DNA of 33,701 nt, from the IMG/VR virus record IMGVR_UViG_3300046459_000148, positions 1 to 33,701 of that record, one strand, 5' to 3'. A program made the position numbers and the translations under genes. Of this stretch, positions 23,312 to 28,533 are shown in pieces. The notes beneath the pieces are model-generated. The model was not told the DNA's origin. It ran no database searches and saw nothing but the letters and a program-made list of their open reading frames with translations. The DNA is from a virus. The stretch's first letter is position 1. The number at the start of each line of letters is the position of its first letter.

Positions 23312-23944
23312 ATGCTACAAATCGGCGTCAAATCAACACTGGACCAGGTCCTGGCGGCTGTCGGCGTATTCGACGACAAACAGCTACCGTTTGCGGTATC
23401 GAAAGCGCTTAACGACACGGCGAACCAGGCGCGCGACGCCGTGCGGGCGAAAATGCCGTCCAATTTCACGATTCGCCGCGACTGGGTCGTTAAGGGAATC
23501 CAGGTCGTCCCGGCGACAAAGCAAAGCCTGTCGGCGATCGTCTGGTCGCGCGACGATTACATGGCGCTGCAGGAAACGGGCGGCGATAAAACGCCGTTCG
23601 GGAAATACCTGGCGATCCCGCTTCCGGCGGTCAAGCCGACGGCCGGATCCATAGTCCGCAAGGAGGACTATCCGCGCAACATTCCGGCGACGCTGACGGC
23701 GCCAGGGAAGGGCGGACAACTGACGGCCGTAGTTACGATGCGCAACGGGAAAAAGTTCATCGCGCGCGCGTCGGCGAACCCGACGAAAGGGAAGCGCCTG
23801 GAATTGCTGTATTACCTCATGCCAACGGCGCACCTTAAGCCGCGCCTGAACCTCGAGACAATCACGGACCAGGTTGTCGCGGACAAGTTCGCCGACAATT
23901 TCGAAAAGGCAATCGCGCTGGCAATGTCGACAGCGCGTCCGTGA
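23312..23944 (+). CDS. Minor tail protein Z-like (uncertain)
   Basis: The 210-residue protein has a leading helical part (LPFAVSKALNDTANQARDAVRAKMP) and then FTIRRDWVVKGIQV, YMALQETGGDKTPFGKYLAIPLPAV. The pattern of an alpha-helix followed by a beta-rich 'assembly' region resembles gpZ-type or tail-completion proteins. The position, beside the candidate origin and among early genes, is odd for a structural protein. The ATG at 23312 has AGGGAC upstream; a start at 23237 has no ribosome site. Identity is uncertain. Confidence 0.5.
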   Translation: MLQIGVKSTLDQVLAAVGVFDDKQLPFAVSKALNDTANQARDAVRAKMPSNFTIRRDWVVKGIQVVPATKQSLSAIVWSRDDYMALQETGGDKTPFGKYLAIPLPAVKPTAGSIVRKEDYPRNIPATLTAPGKGGQLTAVVTMRNGKKFIARASANPTKGKRLELLYYLMPTAHLKPRLNLETITDQVVADKFADNFEKAIALAMSTARP

Positions 23945-23961
23945 TTTATTCGCCTGGACTG

Positions 23962-23990
23962 TTGACGTACTAAAAGCGTTTTAGTATTCT
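23962..23990 (+). promoter_or_regulatory. Early promoter P2 with palindromic operator
   Basis: TTGACG, a 17-base spacer and TATTCT. The spacer and first -10 base contain ACTAAAA-GCG-TTTTAGT. The first gene starts about 30 bases after the -10, with the leader ending AACAGGGGAATAAA. Confidence 0.85.
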
Positions 23991-24020
23991 GGTTACGTCA
24001 ACAAAAAACAGGGGAATAAA

Positions 24021-24224
24021 ATGTCGGCATGGGAAAAGCTGGTCGCGCAGGTCGAAAAGGATCACGGAACGCGCGGACCGATGTTTGACGCGGTCATGGC
24101 GGCGGAAGGAAACGCGCCGGCCGGCGACGATAACGCGGCATATGAATCGCTGTCGCTGACGGTAATTTTCGAAGCGCGCGCCGACGTCCGCGCGTATTTC
24201 GAATCGATCGGCTACGCGTATTAA
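24021..24224 (+). CDS. Small early protein, 67 residues
   Basis: This acidic 67-residue protein begins MSAWEKLVAQVEKDHGTRGPMFDAVMAAEG. No known domain is seen. It is the first gene of P2 with a strong GGGGA ribosome site, a typical place for host-takeover proteins. Function unknown. Confidence 0.65.
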   Translation: MSAWEKLVAQVEKDHGTRGPMFDAVMAAEGNAPAGDDNAAYESLSLTVIFEARADVRAYFESIGYAY

Positions 24225-24237
24225 GGGTCGACCGGCC

Positions 24238-24423
24238 ATGCGCACAAACGAACATGTCGACGCGGCCGAAGTCGCGCACCGCGTCGCCGCATATCCGATG
24301 CTTGTCGAGGCGCTCGAGGAATTGCTGTCGTTCCTGGGCGAACCGACCAGCAATGCAGGCGAAGACGAAATCCGCTTCGGGCGCTATGCGCTGGCGCGGG
24401 CCAAATTCAGAAAGGGGGAATGA
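24238..24423 (+). CDS. Small early protein, 61 residues
   Basis: This acidic helical protein contains VAAYPMLVEALEELLSFLGEP and ends RYALARAKFRKGE, similar in layout to short phage proteins of unknown role. It is the second gene of P2, and the stop overlaps the next start (ATGA). Function unknown. Confidence 0.6.
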   Translation: MRTNEHVDAAEVAHRVAAYPMLVEALEELLSFLGEPTSNAGEDEIRFGRYALARAKFRKGE

Positions 24424-24662
24424 TGGAAGTCGAAAAGGGTCGGCGCCGGACGCTGGTCGGAAACCTGACCGTCCAGACGCTGCGCACGCCGCGACAATGG
24501 CTTCAGATCACGCGCGACCCGTCCCGGCGGACATTCACGCTTGCGCGCGGATACGCCGGCGAGGTCCTAGCGCATGCGCGGGAAACCTGGTCGTTTGTGT
24601 CGGTCCCGCACTGGGACGACGCGGTCGAATTGGCTGTCCAACAATTGAAGGATTGGGAATGA
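24420..24662 (+). CDS. Small early protein, 80 residues
   Basis: A basic N-terminus (EKGRRRTLVG) leads into a compact alpha/beta-looking region ending DDAVELAVQQLKDWE. No family is recognised. Both neighbours overlap by ATGA, and AAGGGGGA lies upstream. Function unknown. Confidence 0.6.
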   Translation: MMEVEKGRRRTLVGNLTVQTLRTPRQWLQITRDPSRRTFTLARGYAGEVLAHARETWSFVSVPHWDDAVELAVQQLKDWE

Positions 24663-24856
24663 TGGCGCAAAAAACCTTTAAAGCGCTGACGAAACCGTAT
24701 TCGACGGACGCGCTGATCGGGATGGGGTTCGCGCGCGACGGCGCGCAAATGGTCAAGCGCGGCGCGCGGCGCGTCGATTTGGCGATCGCGTACAGCGCGA
24801 ACGGCGACATATGGCGAATCACGCCGCTGGTCGGTAAGCGGGTCTGGCGACCGTAA
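24659..24856 (+). CDS. Small early protein, 65 residues
   Basis: This basic protein (many Lys/Arg) contains ALTKPYSTDALIGMGFARDGAQMVKRGARR. It is the last gene of the P2 unit, followed by the terminator at 24899. Function unknown. Confidence 0.6.
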   Translation: MMAQKTFKALTKPYSTDALIGMGFARDGAQMVKRGARRVDLAIAYSANGDIWRITPLVGKRVWRP

Positions 24857-24898
24857 TCGATAGGCGTCAAATAATCGACGCGACAATGGCAACACGAC

Positions 24899-24921
24899 GC
24901 CGGCGAAATGCCGGCTTTTTT
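24899..24921 (+). terminator. Terminator of P2 unit
   Basis: GCCGGC-GAAAT-GCCGGC with six T is a strong intrinsic terminator. A similar stem recurs after the P3 unit at 25.7 kb. Confidence 0.9.
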
Positions 24922-24932
24922 GCGTCAATCGC

Positions 24933-24961
24933 TTGCAACACTAAAATAATTTTAGTATTCT
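24933..24961 (+). promoter_or_regulatory. Early promoter P3 with palindromic operator
   Basis: TTGCAA, a 17-base spacer and TATTCT. The spacer carries ACTAAAA-TAA-TTTTAGT (24940-24956). Geometry matches P1 and P2 exactly, although the -35 is weaker. Confidence 0.8.
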
Positions 24962-24992
24962 CTCTACATCGACAACGCAACGGGGAAACGAA

Positions 24993-25220
24993 ATGAACGC
25001 AGCGCACACGACGACTTTCTTGTTCGACAACGGCGAATATTTCGCGGCGCACCTGGACAACGGCGGGGCGCGCGTCGGGATGAATTCCATTGTCGCGCTG
25101 GACGTTCCGGCCGATCACGATTTGTATCCGGCAATTCTGGCGCTCAACGAATCGACCGTCGAGGAATTCATCGACGACCAGATCATGGCCGGCCGAATCG
25201 ACCCGCGCGTTTTTGGCTAA
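24993..25220 (+). CDS. Small early protein, 75 residues
   Basis: The acidic 75-residue protein begins MNAAHTTTFLFDNGEYFAAHLDNGG, then a helix NESTVEEFIDDQIMAGRIDPRVFG. There is no known domain. It is the first gene of P3 with a GGGGAAACG ribosome site, and may be a host-directed early protein. Confidence 0.6.
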   Translation: MNAAHTTTFLFDNGEYFAAHLDNGGARVGMNSIVALDVPADHDLYPAILALNESTVEEFIDDQIMAGRIDPRVFG

Positions 25221-25235
25221 ATCAGCACACCAACC

Positions 25236-25253
25236 GGCCGGCGAAAGCCGGCC
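25236..25253 (+). repeat. Intercistronic GAAA-loop hairpin, copy 1
   Basis: GGCCGGC-GAAA-GCCGGCC is a perfect 7-bp stem with a GNRA loop. It is followed by an ACACTCGAGGGGAACGAA ribosome-site segment before the next ATG. A related unit follows the next gene. Confidence 0.75.
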
Positions 25254-25272
25254 AACACTCGAGGGGAACGAA

Positions 25273-25464
25273 ATGGCGAAGCGCGTACCGATTCGACGGG
25301 CGGAAGGCTGGAAGTTTTGCGGCGCGGCCGGAAAGTTTGCCGTATGGCACGCCGGCAAAAACCTGTATCACGTCACGGACGGCGACCAGGGCGAAATCAT
25401 CGGAACGCGCGACCAGTTCGGCCTGGCGTTTAGCATGGCAAGCCGGCTTTACCTGGCGCGATAA
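25273..25464 (+). CDS. Small basic early protein, 63 residues
   Basis: The basic protein begins MAKRVPIRRAEGWKFCGAAGKFAVWHAGKN and reads on to an aromatic YHVTDGDQGEIIGTRDQFGLAF. No domain is recognised. It is the second gene of P3, with GAGGGGAACG upstream. Function unknown. Confidence 0.6.
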   Translation: MAKRVPIRRAEGWKFCGAAGKFAVWHAGKNLYHVTDGDQGEIIGTRDQFGLAFSMASRLYLAR

Positions 25465-25476
25465 TCAGACAACCAG

Positions 25477-25494
25477 GGCCGGCGGACGCCGGTC
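25477..25494 (+). repeat. Intercistronic hairpin, copy 2
   Basis: GGCCGGC-GGAC-GCCGGTC (one G-T pair) lies in the same place relative to the next start as copy 1. The flanks are also similar (TCAGACAACCAG and CCCTCGAGAGAAACGAAA). This points to a duplicated intercistronic unit. Confidence 0.7.
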
Positions 25495-25514
25495 GACCCT
25501 CGAGAGAAACGAAA

Positions 25515-25700
25515 ATGGAAAACCAGAAAATCGTCGTCAAATACAATCCGCGTCCCTGGCAATCGTTCAAGCGTCCCGTTTGGAGTGACAGCAAACCGTT
25601 TGTTGTGTACGTCGACGGCCAGGTCGCGCTGGACAAGCAAGGCCGGGAACGCCGGTTCGAAACTGAGGCTGGCGCTAAAAAGGCGTTCGGCGTCGCTTAA
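25515..25700 (+). CDS. Small basic early protein, 61 residues
   Basis: The 61-residue protein begins MENQKIVVKYNPRPWQSFKRPVWSDSKP, then FVVYVDGQVALDKQGRERRFE. No known family. It is the last gene of P3, with a GAGAGAAACG ribosome site. Function unknown. Confidence 0.6.
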   Translation: MENQKIVVKYNPRPWQSFKRPVWSDSKPFVVYVDGQVALDKQGRERRFETEAGAKKAFGVA

Positions 25701-25723
25701 TTCGACGCACACCAGCAACACAA

Positions 25724-25746
25724 AAAGCCGGCGCAATGCCGGCTTT
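25724..25746 (+). terminator. Terminator of P3 unit
   Basis: AAAGCCGGC-GCAAT-GCCGGCTTT is a 9-bp stem with a run of A on the left and T on the right. It is the counterpart of the terminator at 24899. Confidence 0.82.
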
Positions 25747-25758
25747 GTAGTTTCTACA
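25746..25758. promoter_or_regulatory. TGTA-N5-TACA dyad upstream of metallophosphoesterase
   Basis: TGTA-GTTTC-TACA ends 13 bases before the ATG at 25772, the same distance as at the lysis cassette. It directly follows the P3 terminator, and no promoter hexamers are clear here. Confidence 0.5.
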
Positions 25759-25771
25759 GTGTCGACGTGGC

Positions 25772-26599
25772 ATGATCGCAAATGTTACAAACTACGTCGA
25801 CGCCAACATGTCCAAAGCACCCGCAAACCAGCTTTATATTCCGCAGGACCGGCGTCGACTGACGTCGGATATTTTCGACGGCGCCGTCGTCTGTTTCAGC
25901 GACGCGCATTACTGGCCAGACGTCGTCACGGTCGCGCACCAGGCGCTGATCGAAGTCTGTCGCGAGATCCAACCGAAAATGGTAATCGCGAACGGCGATA
26001 TCCTGGACGGCGCGCGTATCGGTCGACATGCGCGAATTGGCTGGGAGCATAAGCCGTCGCTGAAACAGGAAATGGACGCCGCGCGCGAACGTATGGCCGA
26101 AGTCCAGGTCGCGACGCCGAAGGCGGTCCGCGTCTGGAACTGGGGCAATCACGACATTCGGTTCGACAGCTACATCGCCAACAGCGCGCCGGAAACGGAA
26201 GGGCTACACGGCGTAAGCCTGGCCGATCATTTCCCGGCCTGGCATTTCGGCTGGTCGCTCATGCTCAATGAATCGCTGATGGTCAAGCATCGCTATCACG
26301 GCGGCATTCACACGGCATACAACAACACCGTTAAAGCCGGCCTGTCCATGATGACAGGGCATACGCACGCGCTCGAGGTCAAACCCTGGGGCGACTACAA
26401 CGGGCGGCGCTACGGGATCCAGGACGGCACACTGACCGATCGCGACGGACCGCAGTTCACATACGCCGAAGACAGTCCGTCGGCACAGAACAGCGGCTTT
26501 GCTGTCGTCACGTTCGACAGCAACGGTTTCATGCTCCCGCCGGAACTGTGCGAGGTCATCGGCGACGCCGCGTTCTTTCGCGGCCAGCGGGTCGTCTAA
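25772..26599 (+). CDS. Metallophosphoesterase
   Basis: The 275-residue protein has the ordered motifs of the family: CFSDAHYW (D-x-H), ANGDILDG (GDxxD), WNWGNHDIRF (GNHD), KHRYHGGIH and TGHTHALE. The two-metal active site appears complete, so it probably hydrolyses a phosphoester. Such enzymes occur in many phages near terminase genes, with substrates mostly unknown. I used ATG 25772; ATG 25808 would drop 12 residues. A TGTA-N5-TACA dyad lies just upstream. Confidence 0.9.
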   Translation: MIANVTNYVDANMSKAPANQLYIPQDRRRLTSDIFDGAVVCFSDAHYWPDVVTVAHQALIEVCREIQPKMVIANGDILDGARIGRHARIGWEHKPSLKQEMDAARERMAEVQVATPKAVRVWNWGNHDIRFDSYIANSAPETEGLHGVSLADHFPAWHFGWSLMLNESLMVKHRYHGGIHTAYNNTVKAGLSMMTGHTHALEVKPWGDYNGRRYGIQDGTLTDRDGPQFTYAEDSPSAQNSGFAVVTFDSNGFMLPPELCEVIGDAAFFRGQRVV

Positions 26600-26916
26600 T
26601 GCGACGCGTCGTCATCCTGGGCGCCGGCCTGGCGCTGGGCGTCGCGCTGGCGGGCGCGCTGGCCGGCCAGTCGCACGGCGTATGCATCGGACCAATCGAA
26701 GACCGCGTCGCTACCATGCGGCCAGCGATCGCGCAAGGGGAATCGTTCGATTCGTGGTTGATATATCAGCGCGACCTAGTGCAAACCCCTATTGACACGG
26801 CCGTTTCGCACCAAAAACGGGCGTTTTGGCCCGTTTCTGCACCATTCCTGTGCATTTTGGGTCCCTCCCCACCCCCGCCCCCCGCGGGTAACGCGCGACC
26901 CCCGACGTTTTCCTAG
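26599..26916 (+). CDS. Small secreted or membrane-anchored protein
   Basis: This 105-residue product starts MRRVVILGAGLALGVALAGALAGQ, a signal-like or membrane segment, then GVCIGPIEDRVATMRPAIAQ. The last 20 or so residues are Pro-rich and encoded by the C-rich candidate cos DNA, so the tail of the gene may be accidental or adapted to overlap that site. TAATG overlaps the previous stop. Function unknown. Confidence 0.55.
   Translation: MRRVVILGAGLALGVALAGALAGQSHGVCIGPIEDRVATMRPAIAQGESFDSWLIYQRDLVQTPIDTAVSHQKRAFWPVSAPFLCILGPSPPPPPAGNARPPTFS
26815..26836 (+). terminator. Stem-loop within the cos-side region
   Basis: AAACGGGC-GTTTTG-GCCCGTTT is an 8-bp stem with a weak T-run. It may end transcription from the P3/metallophosphoesterase side or be part of a packaging signal. 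Confidence 0.5.
26866..26913. other. Candidate cos (packaging) segment
   Basis: A strikingly C-rich run (gggtccctccccac, then a long C/G-rich stretch around CCCGCGGG at 26881-26888, then GACCCCCGACG) lies about 250 bases before the small terminase gene. Such C/G runs with a CCCGCGGGTA-type core are common upstream of terminase genes in cos phages. The cut site itself cannot be fixed from sequence alone. Confidence 0.5.
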
Positions 26917-26933
26917 AGATAAGCGTAAAAGAT

Positions 26934-26975
26934 GGTTGTCAACCTGACAGTTGGCAACCTGTGGAGTTGTCAACC
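26934..26975. repeat. Three GTTGnCAAC dyads upstream of terminase region
   Basis: GTTGTCAAC (26935), GTTGGCAAC (26950) and GTTGTCAAC (26966) are spaced 15 and 16 bases apart, in one tandem array. They could be cosB-type sites for the small terminase or operators for the following genes. Confidence 0.7.
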
Positions 26976-26988
26976 GGGATAAATTACA

Positions 26989-27135
26989 ATGGCGACGGCG
27001 GCACCTGAAAAACGGAAAGACTGGCGCGACTTTTACCCTTGCGCCGGATGCTTCCGAATGCTGAAAATTGGCGTTAGAAGCTGTCCGCATTGCTGGCACC
27101 TTAACGGCGCCTGTCATCGGGTAATTGGCAAATAA
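26989..27135 (+). CDS. Small zinc-ribbon protein, 48 residues
   Basis: ATG at 26989 opens a 48-codon frame: a basic N-terminus (MATAAPEKRKDWRDFYP), then CAGC, then CPHC, spaced as a zinc ribbon, ending GACHRVIGK. It lies between the dyads and the small terminase. The ribosome site is weak (GGGATAAATTACA). Short frames like this are easily missed. Function unknown; it could modulate terminase or bind DNA. Confidence 0.55.
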   Translation: MATAAPEKRKDWRDFYPCAGCFRMLKIGVRSCPHCWHLNGACHRVIGK

Positions 27136-27165
27136 TCGCGGCGACGCGGCACAAATCGAAACCTA

Positions 27166-27855
27166 ATGGCGACTGTTTCCCTTCGCGAATTCGGGCGAAT
27201 GATCGACGTTTCCGGCGAAGCGGTCCGGAAGGCGATCGCGTCCGGCCGCCTGGTCGACAGCGTCCGCCGGGACGACAAGGGCCGGCCGTCGCTGGATCCC
27301 GATATCGCGCTGGTCGAATGGAAGCGGAACACGAATTCCGGCCGCGGATCCGCCAGTCGCGGCGAAGGCGCGGCGATTCCGGCGCCACCAGCCGGGCCAA
27401 AGACTGCGGCGCGTCAAATCCCGAAACCGGACGTTAGCGAGCCGGCCGCGCCGGCACCCGCGCGCGACGCGATCGGCGCGGCGGTCGCCGCATGGGCCGG
27501 CGCCGACATGGAACCGGACTTCGCGCGGCGCGCGCGGGCCGCGGAACGGCGCGCGGACGCCGGCCAGGACGACCAGGACGACGGCGCCGGCGATAAGCCG
27601 GACCTGAATAACTCGCGCGCGTGGAAAGAGCATTACCAGTCGGAACTGGCGCGGCTACAGGTCGAAGAAAAGCTGGGAACGCTGATCGACGCGAAGGCCG
27701 CGGAGGAACGCTGGTCCGCGCTGATCGCGTCATGCAAAACGAAGCTTTTGGCGATTCCGTCGAAAGCGCGATCGCGCCTTCCGAAACTGGACAATTCGGA
27801 CGTCGCGATGCTTGAAAAACTTGTCCGGGAAGCGCTCGAGGAATTGACGCAATGA
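27166..27855 (+). CDS. Terminase small subunit (Nu1-like)
   Basis: This 229-residue protein starts with a winged-HTH: MATVSLREFGRMIDVSGEAVRKAIASGRL, the DNA-binding domain of lambda Nu1-type subunits. A Pro/Ala-rich linker and then a helical region follow (HYQSELARLQVEEKLGTLIDAKAAEERW). The C-terminus is helical (DNSDVAMLEKLVREALEEL), as used to contact the large subunit. It would bind cos and recruit the gpA-like subunit. The ribosome site is weak. Confidence 0.85.
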   Translation: MATVSLREFGRMIDVSGEAVRKAIASGRLVDSVRRDDKGRPSLDPDIALVEWKRNTNSGRGSASRGEGAAIPAPPAGPKTAARQIPKPDVSEPAAPAPARDAIGAAVAAWAGADMEPDFARRARAAERRADAGQDDQDDGAGDKPDLNNSRAWKEHYQSELARLQVEEKLGTLIDAKAAEERWSALIASCKTKLLAIPSKARSRLPKLDNSDVAMLEKLVREALEELTQ

Positions 27856-28214
27856 AAAAATATTACTGGCTCCTGGTCGCGGCCGTCGTCCTGATGGTCA
27901 TCGGTTTTTTGCGTGCGGCGCCGGCGTTTATCCCGGCGGCGCTATGCCTGGCGTTATGGGTCCATGAATGGGTCCAGGACGGCCCGATTCCGCGCGCGCG
28001 CATGCTGGCGCCGCGGGAAGTCCGCGACGCGGACCGCGGCCGGCGCGCGCTCGAGGTCGGACTATGTCCGCGGATCCGCAAGTCGCAACCGGACGAATTC
28101 GCCTGGACGAATCGCGCCGGCGAATTGCTGTCCTGGCGCTGCACTGGCGCGGGCGTCATCGGCCGCGGGCGCGATCGCGTCGAGGCGTTCGACGACTGGG
28201 AGGCGCAACTGTGA
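27852..28214 (+). CDS. Hypothetical protein with N-terminal membrane segments
   Basis: The 120-residue protein has two hydrophobic helices (YYWLLVAAVVLMVIGFL and FIPAALCLALWVHEWV). The rest is soluble and charged, ending in SWRCTGAGVIGRGRDRVEAFDDWEAQL. The start overlaps the small terminase stop (ATGA). It sits between terminase subunits; function unknown, possibly a membrane-linked accessory or moron gene. Confidence 0.6.
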   Translation: MKKYYWLLVAAVVLMVIGFLRAAPAFIPAALCLALWVHEWVQDGPIPRARMLAPREVRDADRGRRALEVGLCPRIRKSQPDEFAWTNRAGELLSWRCTGAGVIGRGRDRVEAFDDWEAQL

Positions 28215-28342
28215 AGACGAAACGCACGGTCGTCGCGCTGATTTGGGCCGGCGTCATCGGCGCCGATGCGCTGCGGATCCCGCGGCCGGCATTCGTCGGA
28301 CTGTCGCCGGCGCCGCTTCGCGTCATCGGGGCGCACGGATGA
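28211..28342 (+). CDS. Small protein, 43 residues, GTG start
   Basis: GTG at 28211 overlaps the previous stop (GTGA); the 43-residue product begins MKTKRTVVALIWAGVIGADALRIPRPAF and has one hydrophobic segment. It ends in an ATGA overlap with the next gene. Both-side overlap supports translation. Function unknown. Confidence 0.5.
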   Translation: MKTKRTVVALIWAGVIGADALRIPRPAFVGLSPAPLRVIGAHG

Positions 28343-28533
28343 ACAAGCGCATTTGCTGGGGCGTTCAATTGGCGCCGGCTGACGACGATACGACCTGTCT
28401 CGCGGAAACGGCGTCCGCATGCCTGGCGATGCTTGAAAAACGGATGGGCGATCCGGCCGGCATTCGGACGTTTTTCGAGAATGGCGCGCGCCTGGTCCTG
28501 GTCGAAGTAACCGAACGGATCATTTCGAAATGA
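28339..28533 (+). CDS. Small protein before large terminase, 64 residues
   Basis: The 64-residue product begins MNKRICWGVQLAPADDDTTCLAE and ends RLVLVEVTERIISK. No family is recognised. It overlaps both neighbours by ATGA. Its position between the terminase subunits suggests it was added to the packaging operon. Function unknown. Confidence 0.55.
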   Translation: MNKRICWGVQLAPADDDTTCLAETASACLAMLEKRMGDPAGIRTFFENGARLVLVEVTERIISK

